Positions 31,213 through 39,120 of a stretch of 64,000 nt of DNA are shown here, one piece after another (positions within the stretch are counted from its first letter, which is position 1; each line of letters begins with the position of its first letter). The DNA comes from an uncultured Pelagibacteraceae bacterium (lineage in GTDB: Bacteria; Pseudomonadota; Alphaproteobacteria; Pelagibacterales; Pelagibacteraceae). Made by a program: the position numbers and the translations under genes. Below the pieces are notes generated by a model. It worked only from the letters and a program-made list of their open reading frames with translations. It was not told where the DNA came from and ran no database searches. The stretch lies in contig CACIFV010000001.1 in assembly GCA_902586025.1 (NCBI GenBank), positions 124,001 to 188,000 on the forward strand. The letters run 5' to 3'.

Positions 31213-32304
31213 ATGAAAAATTTTAATAATAAAAAGATTTATTATTTTTTAGCAATATTTATTTTTGCTTTATTAATTTTTTTATTATCAAAAATAACAT
31301 TAAACTTTTTTTCCAAAAGTATCTTAAAAAAAAACTATTATAATTTTGTAAAAGAAAAAATAAATAAAGTTCATCATATAAGATCAATGAATAGTAAAAT
31401 TTGTCAAAATAATAGAAACTTAGATTGTTTTTTATTTACTCAGTTGGATGAATTAAAACAATTTGATCAAAAAGTTATTTTCAATGGAGATAGTTGGGCA
31501 GAGCAAATATTAACTCATCAGAAACTAAATGAAAATAAAAATAATAACAAAATTTTTGCGCTCGGAAATGAACTTAAAATGAATTTTATTCTATCAGGTG
31601 TATCTTCTTATTCTCCAAGCCTTATGTTGGCTCAATACAATTTACTTGTTGATGAATATAAAATTATACCAAAATATATAATATCTATTTTTGATCAATC
31701 TGATTTTGGAGATGAATTATGCCGATATAAAGAATTAAGGTATAAAAAAAACAATAAAATATATGTAAAAAATTATTCTGATAACAAATATATTAATGAT
31801 CCTTTCAACTATATTCGTGATATGGAGCTAGCAAATATTTTTTACTCGGAGAGCTTAGATATTGTTAAAGTTTTTAAAATTGGATACTTAAAAATTAAGC
31901 AAAGGTTTCAAAAAAAAATAATTAAAAAGTGTCCTTATAAAAATATTTCTGCCAAAATTAAAAACAAATTATCTAAAAATGAAGAAGATTATATTATAAA
32001 TATAATTAATGAATATATTGATACCGTTTTCCAAAATGATAATCTTGAGAAACTTTTTATCGTTACCCACCCACACAAGCAAAACTTAACAGGATATTAC
32101 GAAAATGATATTTCAGTAATTGTTAAGAAAGCAATTGAGAACAATATGAATAAAAATAATATTAAATTAATAAATTTTGAACATAATTATTTTAATTTAA
32201 GTGATTTTATTAATGAAGATCCTTCATCACATTTAAAAGACAATTCATATGAAAAATATTTAAATAGGATATTTAATGAATTTAAAATGGAAGTAAAAAA
32301 ATAA
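31213..32304 (+). CDS. Membrane-anchored SGNH-hydrolase-like protein
   Basis: This 363-residue protein has one N-terminal transmembrane segment (about 9-32), with the rest probably facing the periplasm. GDSWAEQ at 92-98 resembles the block I Ser motif of SGNH/GDSL hydrolases and acyl-esterases. A late D336-P-S-S-H340 could hold the Asp/His pair, although the usual spacing is D-x-x-H. No acyltransferase membrane domain is present. Such proteins often add or remove acyl groups on surface glycans, but function is not established. It follows tRNA-Thr and converges on nadK. Family assignment is moderate. Confidence 0.5.
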   Translation: MKNFNNKKIYYFLAIFIFALLIFLLSKITLNFFSKSILKKNYYNFVKEKINKVHHIRSMNSKICQNNRNLDCFLFTQLDELKQFDQKVIFNGDSWAEQILTHQKLNENKNNNKIFALGNELKMNFILSGVSSYSPSLMLAQYNLLVDEYKIIPKYIISIFDQSDFGDELCRYKELRYKKNNKIYVKNYSDNKYINDPFNYIRDMELANIFYSESLDIVKVFKIGYLKIKQRFQKKIIKKCPYKNISAKIKNKLSKNEEDYIINIINEYIDTVFQNDNLEKLFIVTHPHKQNLTGYYENDISVIVKKAIENNMNKNNIKLINFEHNYFNLSDFINEDPSSHLKDNSYEKYLNRIFNEFKMEVKK

Positions 32305-32353
32305 AATAATAACAAAAAAATTGTGTAAATCTCAATATTTTATTAAATGATAA

Positions 32354-33124
32354 TTACTTTGTTTCATTTCTTAATTGTTCTAATTTAATTTTTTTTTGTA
32401 GGCTTCTATTTTTATCAAATATTAAATTAAATTTAATTTTTTTGTTAGTTTTAATAGATATTGATTTAGCATTTCTTACCTCGATATTATCAGCGACAGC
32501 GCTTATGGGTCTCTTTATATGATTTAAATTCTTAATTGTGATTTTAGATTTATCACTAACTATTTTTCCTTTCCATCTCCTAGGTCTAAAAGCACTTATG
32601 GGACTTATAGATAATTTATTTGAATCTATACTTAGAATAGGACCATGAACAGAAAGGTTATAGGCTGTGCTACCAGCAGGTGTTGATATCAAGACACCAT
32701 CAGAGATTAAATGTTTTATAATTTGTTTTTTACCATTTGAAATTGTTAATGATGCAGTTTGTCTACTTTGTCTTAGAACTGAGATTTCGTTAATTGCAAT
32801 ACATTTTTTTATAATATTTGATTTATTTTTTACACTCATCTCTAATGGAGATATTGAGACTAATCTTCCTTTAATTAAATTTTTATAGTTTGTTTTTATG
32901 GAAAATTTATTCATTAGGAAACCATAGTTTCCTGAATTTATTCCATAAAAAGGTTTTTTGTATTTGTTATATTTTTTTAATGTTTGTAGCATAAAACCAT
33001 CACCGCCTATCACGATTATTAAATTAGATTTTGACAAAGAATATGTTTTTATTCTTTTTAAGACTGCATTTTTAATTTTAGATGATCTAGAATTTTTATC
33101 AGAAATTACAAAAGCATTAACCAT
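32354..33124 (-). CDS. nadK: NAD kinase
   Basis: NAD kinase phosphorylates NAD to NADP. The catalytic GGDG motif lies near residue 41, within VIGGDGFMLQTLK, and the second signature TPAGSTAYNLSVHGPIL is near 150-166. The 256-residue length is normal for a short form. The frame continues 13 codons upstream, but that stretch lies in tRNA-Leu, so the ATG at 33124, 4 bp from the tRNA 3' end, is chosen. It marks the left chromosomal flank of the island. Confidence 0.93.
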   Translation of the reverse strand: MVNAFVISDKNSRSSKIKNAVLKRIKTYSLSKSNLIIVIGGDGFMLQTLKKYNKYKKPFYGINSGNYGFLMNKFSIKTNYKNLIKGRLVSISPLEMSVKNKSNIIKKCIAINEISVLRQSRQTASLTISNGKKQIIKHLISDGVLISTPAGSTAYNLSVHGPILSIDSNKLSISPISAFRPRRWKGKIVSDKSKITIKNLNHIKRPISAVADNIEVRNAKSISIKTNKKIKFNLIFDKNRSLQKKIKLEQLRNETK

Positions 33125-33127
33125 TAG

Positions 33128-33213
33128 TGGTGCCCTCGGCCAGACTCGAACTGGCACTCCCAAAAGGGCAAGGATTTTAAGTCCTTTGTGTCTACCAATT
33201 TCACCACGAGGGC
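33128..33213 (-). tRNA. leuX-like: tRNA-Leu (UAA anticodon), integration site of the island
   Basis: This 86-nt class II tRNA has acceptor GCCCTCG pairing with CGAGGGC, discriminator A and an encoded CCA. The anticodon stem AAGGA/TCCTT encloses CTTAAAA, giving UAA. It is the only intact copy. Its 5' half, from 2 bp upstream of the tRNA to the end of the anticodon loop, recurs exactly at 37954, 41439 and 42642. The intact copy uses a promoter that is shared with the island units, not the presumed native one now at 42697-42724. Confidence 0.97.
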
Positions 33214-33215
33214 AT
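33175..33215 (-). repeat. 41-bp core repeat, copy A (inside intact tRNA-Leu)
   Basis: Read on the plus strand it starts TTTTAAGTCC and ends GAGGGCAT. It spans the tRNA 5' half from the 3' edge of the anticodon loop to 2 bp before the tRNA. Copies B, C and D are identical over these 41 bp and diverge at once on both sides. This is the attachment-site-like core of the island. Confidence 0.9.
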
Positions 33216-33233
33216 GAGTTATTTTCATGAGTG

Positions 33234-33260
33234 TTTATGCTAATATTTATAATTGAACAA
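33234..33260 (-). promoter_or_regulatory. Putative tRNA-Leu promoter (unit-borne, copy A)
   Basis: On the minus strand TTGTTC (33255-33260) and CATAAA (33234-33239) are 15 nt apart, about 20 bp before the tRNA. The same pair and the same surrounding 90 bp or so occur beside core copies B and C. This promoter therefore appears to travel with the units and to drive the rebuilt tRNA gene. Confidence 0.5.
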
Positions 33261-33289
33261 GTCTAATAAGTAAATTTTTTTTATTTTAT

Positions 33290-33333
33290 CTCTCTAGTTT
33301 CTAGTTTGTTTCTAGTTGTCCTATAAAATCCTA
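33290..33333 (+). repeat. End/boundary repeat R1 (TCTAGT family)
   Basis: The box TTTCTAGT recurs with 11-bp period (TTTCTAGTTTG, TTTCTAGTTGT), followed by CCTATAAAATCCTA. It lies between the tRNA promoter and the end of the 831-residue gene. The same element occurs as R2-R6, always in this orientation, at unit ends and at one internal position per unit. This resembles integrase arm-type sites or cassette boundaries. Confidence 0.6.
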
Positions 33334-33352
33334 TTTTAATTTTAGCTAATTA

Positions 33353-35848
33353 TTATTTAACATTGGCTTGTAAATAATTTAAAATGGAATCTGTCCCACC
33401 TAAAACGCTCTCAAACAATTCAATAGCCTCAACGTCGTCTGTTTCTTTAAAGTAATCATAGTGACACTGTTGGTTTTTTGCAATTTTCTCATTTTTAGTC
33501 ATACTTATGAAGCTCATCCAGCCCCATTGATTCAACAATCTAGAACCACATTTACTTTGAATATTTTCGCTGTGTCTAAAGAAAGGTATAATAGCATCTT
33601 CTCCTGGTTCTTCTCCAATATTAATCACTAAAATTTGATCATCAGTATCAAGTTTTCTCTTATAAACTAAAGCTTCTTCAAGTTTAACTTTCTTATCAAC
33701 TTCATTTATTAAATTTCCTTTAATAATTGATTTATATAATTGATCTTCTTTTTGCCTTTTTGGTTTAATTGGATTTGTATTAGATGAGAAGTTTACATTA
33801 TTTGATTTAAGTTTAAATATTCCATTTTCATAATTAAATATTGTAAAAATATCTTTCATTGGTTCTGCAATTTCCTCGGTTATTTTTGCTTTAGCTATTT
33901 TTTTTATATCATTTGGTAAAGTTCTTAAATTTTCATTATCTTTTAAATATTTTAATATAGAATTTGTCCCAGCTAAAATAGCTTCAAATAATTCCAAAGA
34001 CTCAGCATCATTAGACTCAGAAAAATAATTATGAATACATTGTTGGTTTTCTGCAAAATTTACATTATTAGTTTCACTTACAAAATTCATCCAACCGCCC
34101 TCAATGAAATTTAACTCCATAAATAACATGCCACATTTATTTATAATATTTTCACGGTGTCTAAACAAAGGCATGATTGTATCTTCATCTGCCTTCCTTC
34201 CTATATAAACAGCTAAAATTTGATCCTTCATTTCATCTGTTAATTTATCCTGGTAAACCAATGCTCCAACAAATTTAATATTTTTATCATCTTCAGATAT
34301 CAAATTTCCTTTGATAAATGCTTTATATAATTCATGATCTTTTTGTTTATTTGGCTTAATAGGATTTGTGTTTGATGCAAATTTTACATCATTTGATTTA
34401 AGCTTAAATATTCCACCAACATTATTATTAAAAATTTTAAATTCGTAATATCTAAATTTTTTTTCATAATCAGTTGGTTTTTCAGATAGTTTTTTTGTCC
34501 AGAGATTGCTCCCCTCTGACATTATATTTGCATTGAATATCTCAATTGGTTGGATATGATAATATGCGCTATGAAACGGTTTTACTTTAACTTCATGAGG
34601 TGAAAATTTACCTTCAAACCACTCCGGATGTTTTTCTGTCACAAATCTCATTGACCAATTAATATAAAATTGTTTATCTGGGATTCTTCCCATTTTCAAA
34701 TCACGCTGGTAATTTTCAAGACCACCTCGTTCATAAATAACGTGTTCCATATGTGTTTTAAAAGGTTTTGTTCCACATGATGCTGCGCCAACTCCTTTTT
34801 TTGCTATATGTTTTATTAAAGTAATATCATCATATATTTTGAAAAGTTGCTCGTACGCTTCAGCTAAAGTTTTTCCATGTCTTGTTTTATAATCAAGAAG
34901 ATTAAATTTTGCTAAATTCAATAACTCCACATTAGTAGAAAATAATTGGCTTGTAGAGTATGAATATCCAATTGCTTTACAACCTTTTGCTGCTGTTGGA
35001 ATAAAATATCCTTCGTCACCAATCATGCTTAAAACATAGTCTAAATCCCACAACCCTTTAGACCAAAGTTCTTTATCTTGCATAACTATAGCCAACGCTA
35101 ATTCAGCTGAAGCAAATCTCAATCTTACAGTTCCACAATTATTAACTTTATATTTTTTTCTATTCAGCTTCATAGGATTTTTAATTGGACAAAGTTTTGT
35201 TCTACTACGATTGCCATCTCTATCAAGTCGTTCAATCATTGCTTTATCTTTAAAATAATTTTGGATAGTTTTATGCTGATCTTCTGTAAAATTGAATTGA
35301 TCATAATTAACTGCATAAAATGTTACTAGTGGAGAAAGAACACCCCATAATTGATAATCTCTTGGATTAAAATTATCCTTACCTGAATTTTTATAGACCC
35401 AATTATCTTTTTCGGCGGTTGCAATATTTAATATTATTTCCCCATGCAAATCTATTCCTCCCTCAAAATCTATTGTGGCATAACTCATTAAAGCTCTTTG
35501 ACATCTTTTGAAAATTTCATCTTCAATTGTAGGAGTACTTGGAACTTTAAATTCACTAATTACTTTTGTGCACAATTCTTTGGTTAAAATTTTTCCACCT
35601 ATATCTTCTTTCCAAAGATACTTTTGACTATGCCAATTATTGGCCAGTATATTTTTTCTATAAAATTTATATCTTTTATAATCTTTTATAATTCTATCTG
35701 TTTTGGGAAGTGGAACCTTTAGAAGCTCACTTGATTTAACATGATCATCCATCATTTCTTTTGCTTCATCTGAATAAATTTGTTCTGCTAATATTGGATT
35801 TGTAAAAGTAAAAATTGAAAATAATAAAAATATTAAAAATTTTTTCAT
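33353..35848 (-). CDS. Large secreted alginate-lyase-superfamily-like protein with a duplicated C-terminal module
   Basis: This 831-residue protein has a signal peptide over about 1-21. Residues about 110-415 resemble the alpha/alpha-toroid alginate lyase fold (PL5-like). N236-N237 and a K288-G-x-K-A-x-x-Y295 block match the NNH and RGxRALxYH motifs in order and spacing, but the His and first Arg seem replaced by Cys238 and Lys288. Residues about 478-638 and 676-829 are two copies of one module of about 155 residues (GIFKLKSN, NTNPIKP, FRHxENI, NQQC, GTxSILxYL). I do not recognise the module. Homology is distant, so lyase activity is uncertain. It is the left cargo of unit 1, flanked by R1 and R2. 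Confidence 0.5.
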   Translation of the reverse strand: MKKFLIFLLFSIFTFTNPILAEQIYSDEAKEMMDDHVKSSELLKVPLPKTDRIIKDYKRYKFYRKNILANNWHSQKYLWKEDIGGKILTKELCTKVISEFKVPSTPTIEDEIFKRCQRALMSYATIDFEGGIDLHGEIILNIATAEKDNWVYKNSGKDNFNPRDYQLWGVLSPLVTFYAVNYDQFNFTEDQHKTIQNYFKDKAMIERLDRDGNRSRTKLCPIKNPMKLNRKKYKVNNCGTVRLRFASAELALAIVMQDKELWSKGLWDLDYVLSMIGDEGYFIPTAAKGCKAIGYSYSTSQLFSTNVELLNLAKFNLLDYKTRHGKTLAEAYEQLFKIYDDITLIKHIAKKGVGAASCGTKPFKTHMEHVIYERGGLENYQRDLKMGRIPDKQFYINWSMRFVTEKHPEWFEGKFSPHEVKVKPFHSAYYHIQPIEIFNANIMSEGSNLWTKKLSEKPTDYEKKFRYYEFKIFNNNVGGIFKLKSNDVKFASNTNPIKPNKQKDHELYKAFIKGNLISEDDKNIKFVGALVYQDKLTDEMKDQILAVYIGRKADEDTIMPLFRHRENIINKCGMLFMELNFIEGGWMNFVSETNNVNFAENQQCIHNYFSESNDAESLELFEAILAGTNSILKYLKDNENLRTLPNDIKKIAKAKITEEIAEPMKDIFTIFNYENGIFKLKSNNVNFSSNTNPIKPKRQKEDQLYKSIIKGNLINEVDKKVKLEEALVYKRKLDTDDQILVINIGEEPGEDAIIPFFRHSENIQSKCGSRLLNQWGWMSFISMTKNEKIAKNQQCHYDYFKETDDVEAIELFESVLGGTDSILNYLQANVK

Positions 35849-35870
35849 ATATATTAATAATAATATTCTA

Positions 35871-35916
35871 TCTCTTTAACGTCTAGTCTACGTCTAGTTA
35901 TCCTATAATATCCTAT
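35871..35916 (+). repeat. Internal boundary repeat R2 (TCTAGT family)
   Basis: Two CGTCTAGT boxes 11 bp apart are followed by TATCCTATAATATCCTA, closely matching R1 and R4. It lies inside unit 1 between the 831-residue gene and the lyase pair, not next to any tRNA fragment. An end-type repeat at this internal place suggests unit 1 was assembled from two cassettes. Confidence 0.6.
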
Positions 35917-35960
35917 TTAATACCTGATTTTTTTCTAACATTGTTTAAAATCAATTCATA

Positions 35961-36920
35961 TTAAAGTTTGTTACAATTATAACCTAAATTTATTAAGTTT
36001 AATTGATTGCATTGATCTGCAAATCTTATTTCATCTATATACAAAATTTGAACTGTTGAAGCTTCCTCATAATTCCATTTAGTTTTCACTTTTTTTCCTT
36101 TAGCTTTTATTTGATTTGCTCTTGGCTGATAAATACCAAAATTTGTTGATGAGAATGATGAGTTTCCTGGCATTTTATTTTCCATATTAATAATTTTTTT
36201 TCCATTAACCCACATGAGTAAACTTTTCTTATTAGGTGTATGCACTATTACATCTATCCACTTTCCCAAGTGATTAGAAAAATGTTTTAAATCAAAAAAA
36301 GGTGGATCGTGATATTTTTCACTTATTTTTCTACAAATATTTTTTCCTAGAAGTTTTTTACTAATTTTAACGCACTTATTGTCGTGAAGAAAACTTCTTA
36401 ACTCTACATTTACAATTCCTTCAGGTGAGATACCCATTCTATAATGTGCACCTTTGCTTTTTCTATGTATTTGATTGAATATAAGTGGCGTATTTGAATG
36501 AATATAATTTTTAGGGATTAATACAGAAAATGAAAGCCATTTACTTCCCCAATCTCGATACTTAGTTCCTATAAAAACTCGTCGTGCTCCCTCATAGCAA
36601 TTGTTAAAGTTGTTTTTGCTATCATTAGATTTCTTGTATATCCCACAATCACCTGGATGACTTTCAAATTTAATAGAGATATTATCTTCTCTTGAAATCT
36701 CATCTGTGATTTTCAAACAGTGATCAGGTCCTTTACCTTTCTGCCAGCAAGCATCCCAATGGTTCATTCTCAATTGTTTTCCATCAAGAACACTTTCAGG
36801 TAAATTAATTAAACGCGAATTACCACTACTTTTACCTCCAGCTAATTCTTTCCATACTACTGGATCTGCATATGAATAATTTAAAAAGAGAAAAAATAAT
36901 AAAAATAAAAATTTTTTCAT
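35961..36920 (-). CDS. Secreted polysaccharide-lyase-like protein (heparin lyase I-type fold)
   Basis: This 319-residue protein has a signal peptide over about 1-18 (MKKFLFLLFFLFLNYSYAD). It shares the block order of the proteins at 705-1622 and 36922-37779: GDCG near 93, LSFSVLIPKNYI, FNQIHRKSKGAHYRMGISP, GKWIDVIVHTP, MWVNGKKI, FGIYQPR and YIDEIRFADQC. It starts one base before the stop of the next gene upstream, so the two form a pair. The acidic/basic residues expected near the active site (R-E-R-S in its relatives) read GARRVF here, so activity may differ. Substrate is unknown. Confidence 0.55.
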   Translation of the reverse strand: MKKFLFLLFFLFLNYSYADPVVWKELAGGKSSGNSRLINLPESVLDGKQLRMNHWDACWQKGKGPDHCLKITDEISREDNISIKFESHPGDCGIYKKSNDSKNNFNNCYEGARRVFIGTKYRDWGSKWLSFSVLIPKNYIHSNTPLIFNQIHRKSKGAHYRMGISPEGIVNVELRSFLHDNKCVKISKKLLGKNICRKISEKYHDPPFFDLKHFSNHLGKWIDVIVHTPNKKSLLMWVNGKKIINMENKMPGNSSFSSTNFGIYQPRANQIKAKGKKVKTKWNYEEASTVQILYIDEIRFADQCNQLNLINLGYNCNKL

Positions 36921-36921
36921 T

Positions 36922-37779
36922 TTAATTTTGATTTTCTATATCTTTACAAGAATATCCTAGATCATTGATTTTAAGTTTTTTACAAGTCTTTGCATGTCTT
37001 ATCTCGTCATAATAAGCTATTTGAGTTTTATCTGGCCCAGGTGTTCTTGAAAGAAAAGATCTGTAAATACCAACATGAAATTCCATATTTTCTCCTTTTT
37101 CTTGCGTCATACCTTTGTAGTGAAGAGCAAGTTTACCGTTTATCCAAATTTTAAAAAAGCCATTTTTCTTATGTGTCCATTTTGCATTAACTAAAATATC
37201 ATTCCACTCGCCAAGCGTATCTAAATGATCTATTAATTTTCTTTCGTAATATTGCCCCCAAATATATTCATCTATTGAAATCCAATAACCACCTTTTTTA
37301 TTATTAAAAGCAAATGCAGGTGGATTATCAGCATCATTATGGAATTGTGCTAACATAGTATTAGCAGGATATATTATTTTATGATCAAGAGGCAAATACA
37401 CTGACCAAGCTGTCCATGTAGTTTCTTTATTTACACAACAAATTAGTAGTTCGGATCTTTCTCTATCATTCCTGGCATCCCAACCCCAGCCATCACCATT
37501 TCTAACTTCAAATCTTAAGGATTGTTTTCCAAATCTAACAGGATGATTATCAGATTTATTAACAATTTTGACTATATGCTGTCTTTTTGATTTATCTGAT
37601 TTGAGTATTGCTTTAGGGGTAACACGCCATTCATTCCAAGTATCAAATTCTTTAACTTTATCAAAACCCTGGACTATATCTTTATTTTTTTTGATTTCTT
37701 TCAAAACTTCCTCTACGCCAGCAAAAACGTTTTCACATATTAATAAACTTAGAACCACGATCCCTAAAATTTTTTTCAT
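36922..37779 (-). CDS. Secreted polysaccharide-lyase-like protein (heparin lyase I-type fold)
   Basis: This 285-residue protein has a signal peptide over about 1-20. The blocks GDGWGWDARNDRERSELL (near 96-113), WTAWSVYLPLDHKIIYP, LAQFHND, GEWNDILVNAKW, FKIWINGKLALHYKG, FHVGIYRSF and YYDEIRHAKTC fit the concanavalin-like polysaccharide lyase family, here with the RERSE signature intact. It is the first gene of unit 1 in the direction of transcription, downstream of core copy B and its promoter, and pairs with the gene at 35961-36920. Export to the periplasm or surface is likely; the glycan target is unknown. Confidence 0.6.
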   Translation of the reverse strand: MKKILGIVVLSLLICENVFAGVEEVLKEIKKNKDIVQGFDKVKEFDTWNEWRVTPKAILKSDKSKRQHIVKIVNKSDNHPVRFGKQSLRFEVRNGDGWGWDARNDRERSELLICCVNKETTWTAWSVYLPLDHKIIYPANTMLAQFHNDADNPPAFAFNNKKGGYWISIDEYIWGQYYERKLIDHLDTLGEWNDILVNAKWTHKKNGFFKIWINGKLALHYKGMTQEKGENMEFHVGIYRSFLSRTPGPDKTQIAYYDEIRHAKTCKKLKINDLGYSCKDIENQN

Positions 37780-37799
37780 TATTAAAACTATATTATTTC

Positions 37800-37832
37800 A
37801 TCTCTTTAGTTTCTAGTTAGTTTCTAGTTTGG
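37800..37832 (+). repeat. Right-end repeat R3 (TCTAGT family)
   Basis: TTTCTAGT boxes with 11-bp period lie just upstream of the first lyase gene. From here the sequence changes from the CCTATAAAATCC arm seen in R1, R2, R4 and R5 to a right-end arm (GAATTTATTATTC) shared with R6. Confidence 0.6.
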
Positions 37833-37953
37833 TGGAATTTATTATTCGTATTTTCCAATAAAAATAATTAAAGTTTTTTTAAATTTTAGGATTTAATGGG
37901 ATTTGAGACTGTCTGAGACAGTATGAGACTATAAAATATCTCTACCCTATGTT
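37833..37953 (+). repeat. Unit 1 right end with three 10-bp-phased GAGAC boxes
   Basis: This is the gene-free part of the 341-bp gap 37780-38119. GAGAC occurs at 37905, 37915 and 37925, exactly 10 bp apart, preceded by GGATTTAATGGGATTT, itself a 10-bp-period pair. Placing equal boxes on one face of the helix is typical of protein arrays such as integrase or excisionase arm sites. The right end of unit 2 has the same design and nearly the same sequence. Confidence 0.6.
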
Positions 37954-37994
37954 TTTTAAGTCCTTTGTGTCTACCAATTTCACCACGAGGGCAT
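37954..37994 (-). repeat. 41-bp core repeat, copy B: orphan tRNA-Leu 5' half
   Basis: Identical to copy A over 41 bp, then diverging: no tRNA 3' half follows, so no tRNA can form. It lies between the right end of unit 1 and the promoter of unit 2. Transcription from the adjacent promoter would produce a tRNA-half leader running into the genes of unit 1. Confidence 0.85.
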
Positions 37995-38012
37995 ATGTGA
38001 ATTTCATGAGTG

Positions 38013-38039
38013 TTTATGCTAATATTTATAATTGAACAA
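38013..38039 (-). promoter_or_regulatory. Putative promoter beside core copy B
   Basis: TTGTTC (38034-38039) and CATAAA (38013-38018), 15 nt apart, match the intact tRNA-Leu promoter. It faces the orphan tRNA half and the minus-strand genes of unit 1, so it could drive the lyase cargo. Confidence 0.45.
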
Positions 38040-38067
38040 GGTTAATAAGTAAATTTTTTTTATTTTA

Positions 38068-38111
38068 TCTCTCTATCGTCTAGTCTACGTCTAGTTGTCC
38101 TATAAAATCCT
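38068..38111 (+). repeat. End/boundary repeat R4 (TCTAGT family)
   Basis: CGTCTAGT boxes 11 bp apart are followed by TGTCCTATAAAATCCT, as in R1. It lies between the unit 2 promoter and the end of the Sel1 gene, the position R1 has in unit 1. Confidence 0.6.
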
Positions 38112-38119
38112 TTAAGTTG

Positions 38120-38884
38120 TTATTTTTTTTTTAATTTATTTAAGAGATATAAAACTCTTTTTTTTTGATTAATAATCGTTTTTTTTAAGTATTTTTTATC
38201 TTCTTGAGTTAATGTCATTGAACTTATCATTTTACTATTATTGGAAAATTTGATTGAATCCAAAAGCACATAGGCCGTAGTATAATCTTTTTTAACTCCG
38301 AACCCATTAATGTAACATGATGCTAATAGTGAAGTAGCAGGTATAAAGTTATTAATAGATGCCATCTTAAGATATTTTATTGTTTTAGCTTTATTGACTT
38401 TTATTTTATATTCGTGAACTTTTTTCTTTGGATCTTGTTGATCTTGATAGGAAACTTTTCCATTTTTATAAAATAATGATAAAAACCATTGAGCATTGAC
38501 TAAATTTCTTTTTGCAGACTCTTCTAAGTATTTAAGACCTTTCTTGATATTTGGTTTACCACTTATTTTATTTAGATAAATATTGTAAGCCAGCCAAAAT
38601 AAAGATGTGGTTTGATACTTATGTTCTATCTTACAGCTGAGTTCATGATAATAAATTGCTTTTTTTATATTTTTGGTAACTCCAAATCCATTATAATACA
38701 TATAACCAAGATTATAATAAGCCATTGGATATTTTTGTTTTGCAGATTTAAGCCATAATTTTACTGCTAATTTATTATTTTTTTTTATATTTTTTCCTGC
38801 GTAATATTCAAATGCTAATTCATTTAATGATTTAGGGTCATCTTTGTCTGCTTTTTTCTTAAGAGTGTGAATGAATTTTTTCAT
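38120..38884 (-). CDS. Sel1-repeat protein
   Basis: This 254-residue, Lys-rich protein has Sel1-like (TPR-related) repeats: AYYNLGYMYYNGFGVTKNIK near 56-75, NAQWFLSLFYKNGKV near 133-147, and ATSLLASCYINGFGVKKDYT near 183-202. Such repeats form scaffolds for protein-protein contacts. There is no clear signal peptide or membrane segment. It is the last gene of unit 2 in transcription order and starts 4 bp after the stop of the small gene upstream. Its partner and role are unknown. Confidence 0.75.
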   Translation of the reverse strand: MKKFIHTLKKKADKDDPKSLNELAFEYYAGKNIKKNNKLAVKLWLKSAKQKYPMAYYNLGYMYYNGFGVTKNIKKAIYYHELSCKIEHKYQTTSLFWLAYNIYLNKISGKPNIKKGLKYLEESAKRNLVNAQWFLSLFYKNGKVSYQDQQDPKKKVHEYKIKVNKAKTIKYLKMASINNFIPATSLLASCYINGFGVKKDYTTAYVLLDSIKFSNNSKMISSMTLTQEDKKYLKKTIINQKKRVLYLLNKLKKK

Positions 38885-38888
38885 TTAC

Positions 38889-39107
38889 TTAATTGTTGTT
38901 ATTTTTATTCATTAATTCATTTTGTTTTTTCATTTTTTCAATTTCCTTAATTATTTTAAGTGTATCTTCACGCATTATTTCATTGGAAGAGTCTTTTTCT
39001 TTGGGTTTTAACCAATCATTTCTGTCTGCTAACCTAAAAAGATGTATCAACAAAAGTAAAAATATTACTGTAATCCAAATAGATTTTGTGTTTGTTTTTT
39101 TTTTCAT
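38889..39107 (-). CDS. Small single-span membrane protein with coiled-coil tail
   Basis: This 72-residue protein has one hydrophobic segment at about 9-25 (SIWITVIFLLLLIHLF), flanked by a basic N-terminus, and then a charged C-terminal region (about 45-70) likely to form a helix or coiled coil. I recognise no family. It lies 13 bp after the 182-residue gene and 4 bp before the Sel1 gene, consistent with one operon. Confidence 0.55.
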   Translation of the reverse strand: MKKKTNTKSIWITVIFLLLLIHLFRLADRNDWLKPKEKDSSNEIMREDTLKIIKEIEKMKKQNELMNKNNNN

Positions 39108-39120
39108 CCTAAATTTATTT

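Larger units (their letters stand above)
33175..37953. mobile_element. Island unit 1 (about 4.8 kb), integrase-less, inserted at tRNA-Leu
   Basis: The unit runs from the 41-bp core inside intact tRNA-Leu to the next core copy. Left to right it holds: core, tRNA promoter, TCTAGT-type repeat R1, the 831-residue lyase-like gene, internal repeat R2, two lyase-like genes, repeat R3, and an AT-rich right end with three GAGAC boxes at 10-bp spacing. All genes are on the minus strand. No recombinase, replication or maturation gene is present. Its right end of about 130 bp matches that of unit 2 with about a dozen differences by eye. Mobility is inferred from structure only. Confidence 0.65.

Noticed and set aside
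33125..33163. N-terminal extension of NAD kinase by 13 codons
   Set aside because: These codons lie in tRNA-Leu; the ATG at 33124 is just beyond the tRNA 3' end.
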